Positions 22,304 to 36,700 are shown, counted from the stretch's first letter. The stretch: 64,000 nucleotides of DNA from Aphelenchoides besseyi (GCA_024699855.1 JAMPIQ010000003.1:7626001-7690000), one strand, 5' to 3'. Numbers and translations are program-made. Notes: generated by a model not told the origin, from the sequence alone.

Positions 22304-22829
22304 TCACCTACTATGTTTCGTATAACATCGATAGACACAAAAAGTAAAGCCAGCAATCACAAGAAAAGCGGGCAAATTGTCGATCATAACACTGAACACG
22401 TCCGAGAGCACATTCTTGTCGTAATTTGACACAATGACTAAGAATTTTGCTTGGCTTTAACGGGCATATTGATCACTTGACAAGCCGAAATCATTTTGTG
22501 GCTAACTGAAGAACAGCAGATGAGGGAGAAGAGCGCGACAAAAATGAAACAGCTGTTTAAGAATAATATGCAAAACTTTTTTTAACAAAAGATAACTAGT
22601 TGGAGTCATTAGTGTACCCAATAGTGTTTTCAGCCTTTCGATATTTGTAGTCTTGAAATTCCAGTCTGCATGTGACTAAACGATCAACTTGATTGAGTGT
22701 AAACAAATCGTTTTGGACGTCTGTGAGACTTTCTTTTCGACTCACATTGCGTTTATAATCTTTTCTACTTAAACTTCCTGCTCTCGCAATTCGTCGCCTA
22801 CGCGCACATTTCGTTCGTTTAACAGTCGC
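22304..22829 (-). CDS. Possible two-TM membrane protein, 5' end incomplete
   Basis: A minus-strand exon model joins 22,829-22,618 (basic, Arg-rich, then 'DVQNDLFTLNQVDRLV'), an exon from 22,552 with hydrophobic 'CFIFVALFSLICCSS', and a terminal exon with 'NLPAFLVIAGFTFCVYRCY' ending in TGA at 22,304. The first junction (GG|GTACAC...AAACAG|C) keeps the frame. The second uses a less certain acceptor (GACAAG|AAT). No starting exon with ATG was found. Two hydrophobic helices and a basic cytosolic-like part suggest a small membrane protein. Family unknown; could be a gene fragment. Confidence 0.3.
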
Positions 22830-23065
22830 CTAATTTGCAGTTCCAAATTCTAGGAAAAGCATGAGATTAAAGAACACTTCTTCGATAATTTGCCCTGAGA
22901 TTTTAGCACGTTAGTACGACTTTTGTTTTCCATCTACAACCCATACGTTTCTGATGGATGTTTTGCAGCTTACTCACTCTTCTTAGCTGTATATTCAACT
23001 GATAAGAAGGTTGCTGCGGTTCAAAACACACCGTTTATCGTTTTTCACTTATGAGTTTATGTTAA

Positions 23066-25114
23066 ATGGAAGTCATTTTCAACATACTTTCTTTAATGGA
23101 ACGTTCATCTTTTTTTGTCGCTTTAATTTCTCATTTCTTGTTACCATTCTTTACTGCATCTCAACCACTTTCGTCGACAATTGTGCGAAAGTCGGAAGTT
23201 GTTCGTTTACGCGATCCGAACGCTCAAATTCAAGGTTTGACCTACACGTTCGAAAACGGCTTCTCAGCCTCATCGTTTCTTGGTATTCGCTATGCAAAGC
23301 CTCCTATCAATGAACTTCGATTTAAAGTAAGCCAACGATTCTTTTCTTCTCTTTAAATCTGATTCAGAAGCCTCAGCCTTCGACGGCTTGGAGTGGAATT
23401 CGGGATGCAAGTCAGTTCGGTCATCGTTGTTTTTATGTCATCCCTGACGACTACAAAATAAAGCCAAGTGAAGACTGTCTTTTTCTCAACGTTTTCACTC
23501 CAAAAACCAAATTTAAAGGAGCAAGTTACGAACAGTAAGCGCCAACTACGTATTGTATTTAGAAGTTCAACGACTCGTTTCCAGTAATATTCTATATTCA
23601 TGGTAAGAGACATTTCGACTACTTTTTCGAACACTTTATTTATTAAATTTTGATTTTGAATACAACTGTTATAGGCGGCGCATTCCAAACTGATAATTCT
23701 GGATTATTGGGCGATGAAAACATTTGTCGTTATTTGACAGCAAAAGAGGTTGTCGTTGTTACAATCAACTACCGACTTCAAATGTTCGGCTTTTTGGCCA
23801 TCGATGATAAAACTCCAGGAAATATTGGACTTTGGGATCAACGAGAAGCACTGCTATGGGTTCGAAAGAACATCGAGGTTTTCGGTGGTGATGTTAACAG
23901 AATCACCGTAGTTGGTCAATCCGCAGGTTCCGTTTCAACTGATCTTTTCACTCTCTCACCACACACTCGCGGTAGTTGTATTTCAGCCGGATGTTCAAAA
24001 TTCAATCGTTCAGAGTTGTTCAGTCAAGCAATGATGTTTGCGGGCACAAGCGATTGTACGTTTACTATAAGCAATCGATCCACAATACGCACCAGTGCGA
24101 TTGTTTTTGCTGAAGAGCGCGGTTTCCAAGTTATGCCCGGAGAGCCGCCCGATGCAATTAACCGACGACTATTGAAATTCTATCAGAATGCAAGACCAGA
24201 AGACATAACAATTGGTTGGAATGAAGGCAGCACTTATTTAGCAAAATACGTTCCACTTAATACGCCAACAATCGACGGCAGTTTTCTTCCGTATTCGTTA
24301 AAGAAGTTGAGAACTGAAGCCCCAAAAAAGAACTTTATCACTGGAGTTACAGAATACGAAGGTCTATTGTTTAGTAAGCGCAAAAAGGTTCTAACTTACG
24401 CCCGATTTGTTTAGTGGGTGCAAAGCCGAATGACACAAGTCCGTACGATTTTGTTAAAGGGATAATGACAACTGGCTTGTACGCAAACAATCGCATTAAT
24501 TCAACAATTGCTGATGATATTCTAAGCAACTTTATCAACCGAAGCCTACCGCACGATAGCGTTGAATTTTATCACCAATCAACAGCGGTGAGTCTCATAA
24601 TTTTAATCATTTTCATGACTTTAAAGGCTCTTTCCGACTACTTTTTCAACTATCCAACTTGGTGCACACTTAAAAGACGAGCTGAATTAGGTGAAAACGT
24701 TTACGCCTATCGTTTCACTTATTTTAAGCCTGGAACTTTGGGCAATTCAACGATATTCAAGTTTTTAGGTAACATTGACGTGCTTCACAAGTTCGTATGA
24801 TCTTTTCAGCCGCAACACACACCTTAGAACTGCCGTATTTCTTCGGAAAAACCATCTTGCCATACGAGTTTGTGCCCGACGATCGTGACAAACAAAAAAT
24901 CGACGAGTTCACCACCTATCTTACAAATTTTGTTAAAACTGGTGATCCGAACGACAAACTTCTACCGAAATGGACCAAATTCCTTGGCACCGATTCGGCT
25001 AATTACTTTGTTTTTTCTCAAAACTCAACTAGAGATCGAACTCATGAAGATTTCGGCGAAGGTCGTTTCAAATTGTGGGACTTTCTGTATAAGAAGTATG
25101 GATTGCTCGATTAA
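23066..25114 (+). CDS. Type-B carboxylesterase, secreted or ER-type
   Basis: Start at 23,066, or 23,096 ('MERSSFFVALISHFLLPFF'), which gives a clean signal peptide. Motifs in order: 'GIRYAKPPINELRFK', 'EDCLFLNVFTP', oxyanion-hole 'FYIHGGAF', 'TINYRLQMFGFLA', 'NIGLWDQREALLWVRKNI', nucleophile 'GQSAGS' (usual GESAGS/A), the acidic residue in 'GVTEYEG' and the histidine in 'ATHTLELPYFFG'. The catalytic triad therefore looks intact. Introns are 40-80 bp. The junction before 'IHGG' is uncertain: the strong donor GTAAGC near 23,538 breaks the frame, while a weak GTTACG donor keeps it. Family members hydrolyse carboxyl esters; the substrate here is unknown. Confidence 0.88.
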
Positions 25115-28100
25115 GCTTTGATGTTCCTTTGTGAATAAACGACTCACAAAACACGTAGTTGAAGTGTTTTTAAAGAAGTGCTCATTCCATTGTGTTGTTT
25201 TGCAGCAAATGTTTTAGTTTGAGAAAAGGCTAATTCTTTCTTATCACCTGCTAGTTTGTGGGCGTAAAAGCTTGGAGAATTGGGCGAATTACATCAAAGT
25301 TCAAAGAGGTACCAATTGAAGAGCAAAGTTTATTTGGCTGTATAACGAAATAGAGTTTAAGGAAGTATGCTATAGTTTGTGCATCTTTTAAAATCTTTCG
25401 AGTATCTACGCATTTTAAATTTGGACGAGATGTCTGTATTTTTGTCCGTCAACAATTCGCTATAGCAACTTGAGTTTGCGGTTATGAAGGGAGTTCGATG
25501 TACGTAATGTTTTCGTGTTTTGAAAACAAGTTGGAAAATTGCACTCACTCGTATTCCTCCTGAGGTTATTGATTAACTTTGCTTTTTTGATGAGTAGTGT
25601 CCATTGTGATCTCAAATTACTATCAATCCGAGGTCGAGTCATCCTGTTTTGTAATTGAACGTCGATTCGAAAGTTCGATAACAACCGTTGGCATTTTAGT
25701 TTAACAATAAAACTCGCCATTAAACGTGGGTTGATAAGATGAGTTGCTAAATGGCGGTAATTTTGTCCGATTCTTCACTTGTGCTCTCTCTGTTAGTATG
25801 TTTTATATGTTTGTTTATTAGTTCAAACAATTGAATCTTTGGTACTTTAGTTAACACTTAGTTCATGGGTAAAGTGATTTCTGATTTGAGTTCAAAGTTC
25901 ATGTACATTTAAACTCTTTGTGTTTGTGTTATCGTACGTTCTTTTATGATTGAAATACGAGTCTTTGCAACAGCATCTTAGGTATGAGACATAATGTGCG
26001 TAATAAGAAAGATCAGAAACGATTTCTCGGTTGCTTTGTTGATCTGAGTTTTAGTTGCTAGCCATTTACGTCAACGCTTATCGTAAATTGCAAACAACGC
26101 AGGCGAGTTATTTATTATTTGTATAACATAAGACCTGAATTCGATAGTAGAACGCACGAACCTTCTTCTGATCTTTGAATTGCTTCTCAAAATGTTTGTT
26201 CTATTGACTTTCGAGTTGATATCTACGATTCTGTGGTCGAAGAATCTATGAATTCGGTGTCTGTTGGCACGAAATTTTGAGCTGTGTATTTGAGTTGACG
26301 GCGTTTCGTGGCAACGCGAATTTCTTTCGTGAAATCACTGGTTGTTAGATGACAAAAAGATGGAAATCATAGATAGACAAAATCATCATGTTGACGCGGG
26401 GGCTAAATGTTCGATTGACCGCAAAAGAAAAAGCACCGGAATTCACGAGATGACTGTACAGTAACTCTCGTTCGGAACCCGAAACGAAATGAAAGTGCTC
26501 GTTAGACGCCCAAAACTTTTTATTGTTTTTGCATTCCAGTCAAATGGCCCTCAACCGATTGTTGCAATTAAGCGAATTCATTTCAGTTCTCGCTTTTATT
26601 CTCCTACTTGGCGCTTTTGGTTTGAAATGATAGAACGAAAAGGTCAAGATACGTGTGGCTATGTAGCACAATATGTGTGTTCATAAGTCCACTCGTCTTC
26701 AGATGTTTTCAGGCTTCTAGATTTCATTTCAACCCACTATCCAACATCTCTAATGCGCAAACAACAACTCAAAAACTTGTAAACATTTTCTGGGGTATCC
26801 GATTCCCTTTTTTGTCGAAATGAACACGCGGTTTAAGCATGACGGTATTGCCGTCTAGTGTTTAATAATAGATAATGTTTTCGCAACCCTCGAAGTTCAT
26901 TCGTTGACCGAAACCCTCTTGTACGGATCAAAATAGCATTTCAAGGTGTTCTGCTTTTACCTGCAAATACTCGAGATTAACTTCAGTCTTAGTTTGATAT
27001 TCACGTCTTGTGTATAATCATCAATTTTTCGTTTCGATTGGTAAACAAGTTTTTGAGCGGCTTTAAAAACAAAACATTCGAGAGTTTTTACGTCATCTGA
27101 TCAGGAGCAAAAGTTCATCTCGTCGAATATTCATGAGTGTAGAAATCGAGTGAGTAGTCTGTTTCCGTTTTCCGGAACGTTGTTCTCATCGTGTAACTGC
27201 CGAATCGAACTAAACGGTCTGATCGGAAGATCGAAATTTGCACAGACTGCGTTTCCCGAAGAGTCCAGGAAATCGCGCAAACAAACGATTAATAAACACT
27301 GTCGTTGCGTAGGTCGTGAAATTACTCAACACCGAAAACTCTTCTTCACAGTATTTCGTGTCTAATTGTCGTATTTTTGCCATCTTCAATTGCTCGACCC
27401 TTACTCGATGACATTGCTCTCACCTCCGTCAACGAGTAATGCTATAAAAGTCGATGACTTTGAATTTCTGTTTTATTGCTTATGTTTGGCTCAAACCACA
27501 ACAACAACCGTCTACGTAATGTGCTCGTGTCGCGGATCAATTTGCACTTGCAAACACGAAATTATCTTCAACCGACTCGTGAATAACATTTCTGACGTTT
27601 CGAATCGATCTTTGCATTTCAAAAACAACTTTTTGTAAAAAATTGCGTCCTGCACATCAGGTTACTGGAATTCCAACCAAAAGTGCGCGAATCATCAGAC
27701 ACCTGCCATAGATTTTCTAAAGAAATGTTGACAGTTAATGGAAAACAAGAATGAAAAGGCTTTGATCTACTTGGGTTCATGTTATCAATTAGCGAGTTGT
27801 GCTGTTGCAACCAAACGGACGATTGTTTCTGCTCATTCTTTTGTCACTGTACTGATAATAAGAAAGACGGACAGGGAGGTACGTACAGAACCATCATAAC
27901 GTTTTTGGTCAACGATTTTGCGTAGATTTCAATGTCAAAAATAAAGTTTGCTTTTACGTGCCATAATTAGCCCCTTTAGTCTTGATATGCATTCCATTGT
28001 TTGTGTTCATTCAACATCCTTTTCGCGTATCGTCGTGACGCAACGAATCCGGAAATTTCTTATCCTCAACGTCCGTTGAGCGGTTATTTCGTCACACACC

Positions 28101-29132
28101 TTACAATCAAGCGACCGACCACCTTAATGGTCGGGCGTTTGCACCTCGCAAAAGCTTTAACTTTGCTTCAATACCTCAAACGTTTGTTGAATTTTGTAGC
28201 CGTAAATCAAAAGTCAGACTATTTTTGATTCTACGATCTTTCCTCTCTGACGTTTAGAACATCTGAAAGCCTTCGCCTACAACTTACTGAAGATTAAGAC
28301 GTAAATCAGACATTGAACTTTACGGGTTGCAAACAAAGTTGCCGAAGAGAAACCATTGATCGTTGAAATTCAAGTTTTTATTTACAAATTTAGCGGATTG
28401 GTTGTTGTTAGAAGATGGTATCTTTCTATTATCTTCATTGTTTTCAAGCTTAAACGTCTTTTTTCAATAGAATTTGATTCACTTTTGGTTATCGGCTTGG
28501 ACTTGATACTCGACAGGCACTAGCCAGCTTTCTTCCACGCTATTAAACGCCCTAGAGACGTTTTCTCCGTTCTTCGTGACTAAAAAGTCGATCTGTTCGT
28601 CACACTTTCAACACGGCAAATCGCACCACGCGTATGTGGTGAATGAATCACGATGAAAAGCAAAAATGGAATAACAACAACTCAAACGATCGTTTCGTAA
28701 AAGTGCGCAGTTTGGTGTCAACAAGATCACCTTTTGAGGCTCACGAAGCCAATGACTAGCCAGTTTTCATCACAAAGATATGCGGGTATCGTAGTAGTCA
28801 GAAGAGCAAATAGATCGCGCGCAAACTTCCGGTTCATAAAATCGTGAGCTCATCGATAAAAACTTCTTTACGTGTTCCGGTTTGGCACGTTCACTTTGCA
28901 ATTTCGTTCGCTGTTCTTCGTGATGTAACTTCCAGTCTAATTAGCTGCAATACAAATAGCCATGACCATGGAATATAAAAACCGGACAAAGAGTCTTTTT
29001 TGAACTTTTCAATTAACTCGTGAGATGTTACTTATCCTTTCCTTTTGTGCTATCATTAATTTCAAGTTTATTTACAGGACAATTCGAAGTTGCCAGAACG
29101 GAAGAAGTGGAAAGTGAACGCTGTTGATCACG
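25115..29132. other. Large gene-poor gap (about 4 kb)
   Basis: AT-rich sequence containing only short open frames on both strands without recognisable protein similarity or consistent splice structure. A TATA-like 'atataaaaa' at about 28,973-28,981 and a 'tttatttacag' acceptor at about 29,068-29,078 precede the sphingomyelin synthase start and may be its promoter and trans-splice site. No RNA gene, tRNA or tandem repeat recognised. Confidence 0.4.
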
Positions 29133-30161
29133 ATGATTGGCGACTCTCCAAAACAAATGGAATTCCGTAGACTACCGACCGTCTTTGCGGGATTATTCCT
29201 GGTCAGTTCGATCAATTAGAAGAATTCTTGAATTCAAATTTTAGGCTTTTGCTTGGGCACTAAACGTGGTTGTTTTGGCGTGGGTTCACGACTATGTACC
29301 GCGAGATTTGCATCCACTTCCCGATTCGTTTTTTCGTATTTTTCCGGAGGTTCCATGGGTCATGAGAATTGCGGAGTATTTGATGCTCATAATCACGATT
29401 AGCGGATTTGCGGTCATGTTTTTTCATCAACATCGGTGGATTGTTATCAGACGAACGTTCTTCATTGCAGCCATTTGCTATACGTTTCGAGCATTTTGCA
29501 TTGTATTAATACAAGTACAGAGTGTGCAAGTTTTCGGCTTCTAAGCGTCGTTCTTTCAGGTTCCAGTTCCATCTAACAACACGTATTGTGCTCCACAAGT
29601 CAATAGGTATCTCAAGTCTAATGAGTCATATCTTGATTCGAATTTAGTTCGCTAGAAGTGATGTTCAATCGAGTTATTCCAATGTTTTGGTCGGCCGGAA
29701 TTGAACAGATTAGGCCCCGCGAACTTTGTGGAGATCTAATTGTTAGCGGGCATACGTTGACGATATTCATTGCGATGATGGTTTTTAGACACTACGCGCC
29801 AAGAAAACTAACATATTTGGGTAGAGATGCTCGAAAAGAGTTTAACTTCTGAGTATTTTTAGGTTACCTTTACCATATCTTCGCGTTTATTGCCATTATT
29901 TGCATCTTATTTGCGCGAAAACACTACACAATTGACGTTGTTTTCGGTTATTTGGCGGCGACACGAACCTTCTGGACATATCATGCACTTTTGCAATCGT
30001 TTCATGATGGAACGTTGGATCGTAATCCGTTGACTCAAACCTGTTGGGCGTGGGCCGTTCCGCTTCTCGAACGTGATGCACCGCCGCCTCAACTGTTTCT
30101 CAACGTTCTCGAATGGCCTTCAAGTTGTCCGCAAAAGATACGTCGAAGATTCAGCTTTTAA
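29133..30161 (+). CDS. Sphingomyelin synthase family (PAP2_C) phosphotransferase
   Basis: Five exons: 29,133-29,201, 29,245-29,514, 29,560-29,606, 29,648-29,820 and 29,863-30,161. The protein is about 285 residues with six likely membrane helices. Family landmarks: 'WVHDYVPRDLHPLPDSFFRI' after helix 1, 'CGDLIVSGHT' (D3 motif, first catalytic His) and 'RKHYTIDVVFGYLAATRTFW' (D4 motif, catalytic His and Asp). The enzyme moves phosphocholine (or phosphoethanolamine) from a phospholipid to ceramide in the Golgi or plasma membrane. No SAM domain precedes it, as in the shorter family members. An in-frame stop upstream supports this ATG. Confidence 0.92.
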
Positions 30162-30768
30162 TCTCTATCGAAATCTCTTTTGACCTTCAGTTCAAATCTC
30201 CGGTTCTCTCATTTGTTAGATTTCATCGTCTCCTACGTTCACCTGTTGCTCGTTCTTTCTTTCTTCTGTTTGTATTCTGCCATATTCCTTCCAATCTCCA
30301 CTTCGATTGATCGTTCAGTTTTGGTTCCAAGACACAAACCCCCGAATGTTCTGTAAATACATGATGCGATTCGTTAGCAAAATTTTACAAGTTTATTGGC
30401 TTCAAATGTACGTTTATAACGAAAACTGAGGAAACAGAACTAAAATAGTCAATCGAAAATGGAGCGGAAAGGGTGTCGAGGAAATGCAAACTCTCAAATC
30501 GATTTAAATTATGCTTAGACAGTAAAATTTGAGGGTTAATGACCAAGTGATTGGATATTGCGGTGGTTAGAAAAAATGCTTTAAAACGAGAAGATTTTGT
30601 GTTTTTGAAATTTCATTAGAATCCACGCGGAACGTCGAATTGACCCGAAAGAAAACCGCGTGAGAAGTCGACAAGATAGGCGATTTGAAGAACACTGGAC
30701 ATATTGGGGTAACAGAAATAATGGTTAGCTAAGGGAAAACATGGCGTACGGTCATTAAATGGCCAAAA
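30162..30768. other. Convergent 3' intergenic region
   Basis: About 600 bp between the stops of two convergent genes. It presumably contains both 3' UTRs; no gene seen. Confidence 0.4.
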
Positions 30769-33700
30769 TCACAAACGCGATGTTGTTGTTATCGACGATT
30801 GTTGAACGAAATTGCGTGATGTAACGGTTGTCGAAAAATCGGGAGCCGACTTTTCCTCTTCATCGTAATCGGGAGTTGGACTTTCGGGCGGAATGGACGA
30901 GTTGTTTTCACCAACATCGACATAAGTCACGTTGTTAGCAGTTCGATGTACACGATCCGAAGATGTTTCACGTGTGTGTTTCCCATTTGCGATTGTTTGA
31001 TTTCCCGCTGCAACGCCTGCCAACGACCCACCGGAGCCCGTTGATGGAGTAACGTTGTCGTAGAAACTGTGCCGATTACGCGTTGATGACAAGGGAACGA
31101 AGCCATCGGCATCGGGAATTGGTGGTGGTGGAGCATTGGCGGTTAAACGACCGTTTCGAAGCGACGGTTTACGACGAAACGGATCGACGTTCGTCGTTGG
31201 AGTACGATTGGCCGGCGGTTGAGAAGAAGACGAATCGTGGGATGACGTTGGTCCGAGAGCTGGTGACATGTTTCCACGCTGATTGTTGCCCATACGACGC
31301 GGTTTCTGAGCAGGTGAACGGCCGGCAATTGCTGAAGACAATCAGATGAGAAAGAGCTTGGAAAGTGAGTCAAAGTTTACTCCCCCCAAGTTGGTTACAT
31401 TAGTCAACGTCACCAAACAGGAAGCAAAACGATTAATCTCTCAAACAACAGGTTGCCATTTTCAATTTATCTCATCGCACAAGAAACAACAAAAAATATG
31501 CAAGAGAGAGACAATCGTAACAACATTTAATTATTCAAAAACTACACCAGCAGTTAATACTTGACACAACTCGCACAAAAGCTCTTCCTTCTCTGGACTA
31601 TGATTCCTCGTCGATGAATGGCAAATCGTCGCGTTCCATGACCGCAATGCTGAGATTCGCGCGTGCTGTAATAGAGAATGAAATCGACGATAAATACAAA
31701 GCACAGTAGTTAGTAAGCATAATCACAAGTTTCCTTTCAAAGCCACTATTGAAGCAGTTCATAGCAAAACTTAATGACTGTGATTTAATTCGTAAAAAAG
31801 TTTGTGTCGATAGAAACGATAATAGAAAGCGAACATACTCCGCGTCCATTGGTCGCGTAGAACAAACGTCGGAATAGAAGATCGAGCTGCAGAATAAGCA
31901 AAACGTAAGTTTAGAAGCCACACAAAAACAATCGACTAAACATCGAAAACAAGAGGACAAACAATTGACAAAAACAAAGACGATATACCCCAAGATAGAT
32001 TGAGAAGTGAAAGTGGTTAATTGACTTGAAAAACAAACAAACTAGAAACTTACAGTTCGTACGCGATGATCGTGAATGTAATTCCGCAATGTCCATACGA
32101 ATGTCGATCATCGAACGACGGAGGATCGGGCCCAATTTTCGTATCGGCAGCTCGGGAGTCTCGCCGTCTTTGGGCGCGGGTGGCAAAGCCATTTTGTCGT
32201 CTTGCAACTTCTCTAGACACTTTCTTAGCGATTCCATGACCTTGTCATCGGGATAACCAAAGTCGTGAGGAAGACGATTTTGAATCGTGTCCATAAAAAC
32301 TTCCAAAGACGCTCTTGCGAGAACTTCTGAAAAATATCCACTGAAATCGAATATCACTTTGACAAACTCACTTATATGCATTTTCATGATATTGAATGAC
32401 ATTGCAATTAAGATCGAGTCTCCGACGTGAAGGAAAACATCCCAAACGCGCATCGCCAAACTGAACGGTAAGCGATCGATGAAAATTCCGAACCACCACT
32501 TAGCGTGATAGGCATCGGGAATATCTTCCCGTTCCTGGAAAAAGTCTATAAATAAACAAACGATAAACTCACAATATTCTTGTGCAACTTCGGTAGATAC
32601 TTCTTCAGAACACGATCCAAATGGGCGTTAAAACGCACCAACTTCGGAAATCCAGGAACAAAGAAACCTAAGGACGAGTAGCAATCAAAATTTTGAACAC
32701 CAATTTCTTACCGTGCATCGAATATTTGCGATTTGTCAACAACGAATGTAGGCCCCAAAATGCTGCTTCTTCATCACCAAGATACCTAAAATGCTCATCG
32801 ATTGACTAACAAAACTTGAATTCAACGTACATCAGCAAAATTGCAGCCAAATTGTTCATTCCTTGACAATATCCAACCTCCGTGTTGTACATGGAATAAG
32901 CGACAAGAACATTGAAAATTGACTGTTGACTGAAAATATCGAGTGATGATGCAAAGCATACTGAACTTACGAAGCATCGTAGCGTTTCATGAACATCACA
33001 TGATCGCGATATGTTCGTGCAACGTCAACATCAATTTGACGAACTTCCGTAGACAACAGTTTGCCACGAATCAAAAGCTCGGCGTATGTCGTAGAACCAT
33101 TACGTTCAATCAGATCGTCAATAGCCAACAATTTACGCCAAATCTAGACAACGAATGTACGAAACAGCACCGTAACTCACTCTTAATCGATACGAATCGG
33201 GAACTCCCTTCCAAATTCTTTCGGCCAACTTCTCCGGAGTTCGCACCTGCCAATCGCGAAACATTCGATCCCATTTCAAGCAACGTTTCCGTTCTCGTTC
33301 CCGATCTTTTTTTTCTTGATTCTCGCGAATCTCATCTTTGCTGAAAACACAAACCTAACAACCAAATATCGTCAAAGAACCTACTGAATGAAACCGTAAC
33401 GATCGGTCTTCTCGTACAATTCAAATTTCGGATTCTCCCATTGATCTGCCGCGTGTTTGATGTTCTCCTCGTCTTCAGCACCCTAAACATATCATTTGAT
33501 TAGAACCAAAGAGAACTGAAGTTACCCGATCGTAACGATCAACAATCTCCTCTCGTTCAACTTGAGCTCTCACCTCCAAATCGTCTTCGTCCGATGAACT
33601 GTCCGGCAACTGATGACTTTCATCTGAAAACAAACGATCACGAATAAGCAACAAGATTACGTCTATTTTTGTCGCCAACCCAAATCCTCCCAGAAATCCA

Positions 33701-36700
33701 TTTTACCGTTCATTTTGATTTGCCGTCGTCGTTCGGAGAATTTTTGGATTTTTACAACAATAAATCTTGTAATACGAAGACTTTGCAAACGATCGCTCAA
33801 TGATCTTGCTCCCCGTCTCATCATATCGACATTCGATTTGTGGTCCAACCAACTCCCACGGGTGGTTTTGTAAAAATGACCAACAAAATTTTTTCCCTAC
33901 CCAACGTGGGTGTTCCTGCTACTCTTCGGCCTATCGGTGGGGTGTAGCGACTGCGTGCTGATTGACGACTTTTCAACGGATCACTCAACGAAGTTTGTAC
34001 ATGGTTTTTCAATCTGAGGGAAAAGTGTCGAACGAACGCGGAAGTTGCTGAAGGCGATCCGCTGGTCGGTGGCAAGTCGGAGTTCCGCGATGGCGGTCCA
34101 CATGGCGAACTTGCTCCGGCCAGAGATGTGCAACTTGTCGGTGTAACTGCACCGCCATTCAGTCCCTGACTCAACGAGTCTCTCAATTCTGTAGCCAAAT
34201 TGGCGGCGTTGTGAAATGATCGATTCAGAGCTTCGAAGCGCAGCATCTTCGATCCGTTTAGTGCAGAGATGGGCATTCGATCACCGAGATTCTGTACACG
34301 ACTCAGACTCCCGTTGGAGATGGCGGAGAGTGGGCGGCTGTTTGGTGTGGTTTGAACAATCCCATTGATTTGTGAAGACGGTTTTTTCGTATCGTCAAGA
34401 GGAAGTGAACTGCCACTGCGTAAGACAGCGGGCATTTTGAGTAGAAATTTCTACAGAAAACATGTCAGTTGAGAAATTTTCACGAGCACGTAGTGTATTC
34501 TTGATTTCAATTCCTTGCGTTTAATGCATGAGGTTAGCGGGTACATTCCAAGAGCTCGAAAATGGTGGGAGTCGAACGAAGAGAACAGTCACTTTTGGGA
34601 CACGCTGAGAAAAACAGTCGAGTCTTAACGAGCGAACCCGAAAAGGGCAACGGACTTGAAGGCAAACAGGAGCGCGAGATGTCGAACGAGGAAAAATGGC
34701 CGTAAATTCATGTGCATTCTGGCGAAAGATTGGAAAAAATGCAAAGAATTATTCGGATACTCATTGTTCTCGATGGCTAATGGAACAATGCTCAGTCGTT
34801 TAAATCCAAGCAAACGGAACTGCTTCACATCGTGCGACTTTTCATTCATCAGACCGACTGCTGACGTTAGCGAATTGGAAAGTTTGGAAACAATACGGAA
34901 GCATCAGAAATTATGCGCCTGAATGCCAAGCAACAACGCACATGTTTATTCGAGAATCAAGCAAACCGTCGAGACTAACTTGTCGACTAGAAAAACAACC
35001 GATGACTCGTGGACAATGTCGAAGCTCTAATTTTGTCTGGAAACTTGTTTCCGTCGAGCATTTAAGGAACAGCATATTTCAGGGAGTTTGCGAAGTGAGA
35101 AAATCCGAATGGGAAGTTCGAGCCGACAATCCCAACTCTCACTCATTAACCTCATTCCTCGAACAATGAAAAATGGTTACGAGCGAAAAAAACGACTGAA
35201 AGTCATTTGGGAGGCTCGCTAATGTGCAAGTGATTTACATTAAACAGCTAATGGGGGCCGTTAACTTACAAATTCCCAGTTAACGCCCACAGCATTGCGG
35301 CGGATAAGGAAGCGATGTTAAGACTCATAGTCTCATAGTCACGCAAACCTTCTCAATCTTCAGACGTTCCCACAAAAATGGAGAAATAACAACAACCCAA
35401 ATAAGCACAACAACACGCAGTCCACGACACAACATTCGAAAGCAACCAAATTGTCTTTAAGTCATTTTTAACAACAAAAATGTAAAAAAATCTGTGGAAG
35501 ACCAAAGGTGGCTAGAATTGGACATGAATGAAGAGGATTAATGCGACGAATACAAAATTCCAAAGTCACGTGATTAAGTGACTCGAGAGAAAGACCACCG
35601 TCTTACAGTTTCACGCCGAAAGTAAGAATTAATGTGCGATTAAGTTAATGAAAAATTTCCATCTAATTAACGTAAACATCGACTTTAATCCTTTTGTTGC
35701 GCTCTGTCTCGCGGACGTCGGCTAATAAACGCGTGAAATAACGACGGCCGTAGCCAAAACAATGTATATACGAGCGATGAAAGCTTAAACGCGTGAATAT
35801 GTCCGTGCAACGGCAATTTGAAACGAATTTTTGCTTCTGAGTATCAGCTATTGAGCTTAAGGTATTTGAAAGAAGAACAAAACGGCACTCAAATTCCATC
35901 TTCTACTCTCAAACTGCTTGACCATAAACAAGCAAGGTCATTCGATGGCATTCGAAATACTAGTTTGTGGCTTAGGGTTATTCGATAAAAGGCTTCAGTT
36001 TGGGATCTTCGTTTTTCATTTTCCTATGAACTTACCAGAGAATATTAACGCCAATAATCGAGCAAGCAACTGCTGTAACAACATGAATTCATATTTTGAT
36101 ACTAAACCAATTTGACCTGACACCAAAACCCCTCAAAACAGGTGGAACTCTAGCGCCCAACAAATGATTAAATTTTACGTTCCAAACTGCCGCTGTTGCA
36201 CAAAAATACATGAAACAAAGGAGTATATCATCTGTTAAGATCTCTCTCAGAAGAACTGTAAAACGTCTTCATATGAAAAGTTGACAGTCAGAAGCGCAAT
36301 AGAACAAAAATGTTTGGCAGAAATTCGGGATGAATCAAAAAATAAACATAAGAGATCAACAGACGTCTTTTGTTCAAAACAAAATTCTGTCCATTGCGAC
36401 CACAAGCACGTGAAATAGAGTTCGAAAAGAGAATTACGCTCAGCTGAAATATCACTCGACGGAGTTAAAATCGTACATCAAGAGCATAAGCTCGGACATT
36501 GATAATGAAACTTTTCACTTCCACGAAATTAAATTCGACAACGCAACTCGGATTTCCGGTCCAAGATTTTCTGCTCATTTCCTTTCATTCGTCCAATTTT
36601 TTAATACATGTACGTGTCAATGCAACAAATGCTACTGTTTAGATTTGTGGATGACACTCCGAGAACTCATCAGTATGGAAAGACCAAAAAACGTGTTCAC

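Noticed and set aside
27366..27638. Frame of 90 codons with Cys/Thr-rich sequence in the 4-kb gap
   Set aside because: No start context, splice structure or similarity; length expected by chance.
34656..35169. Plus-strand frames of 75-88 codons inside TBC introns
   Set aside because: No family, no consistent splicing; opposite to the host gene without promoter evidence.
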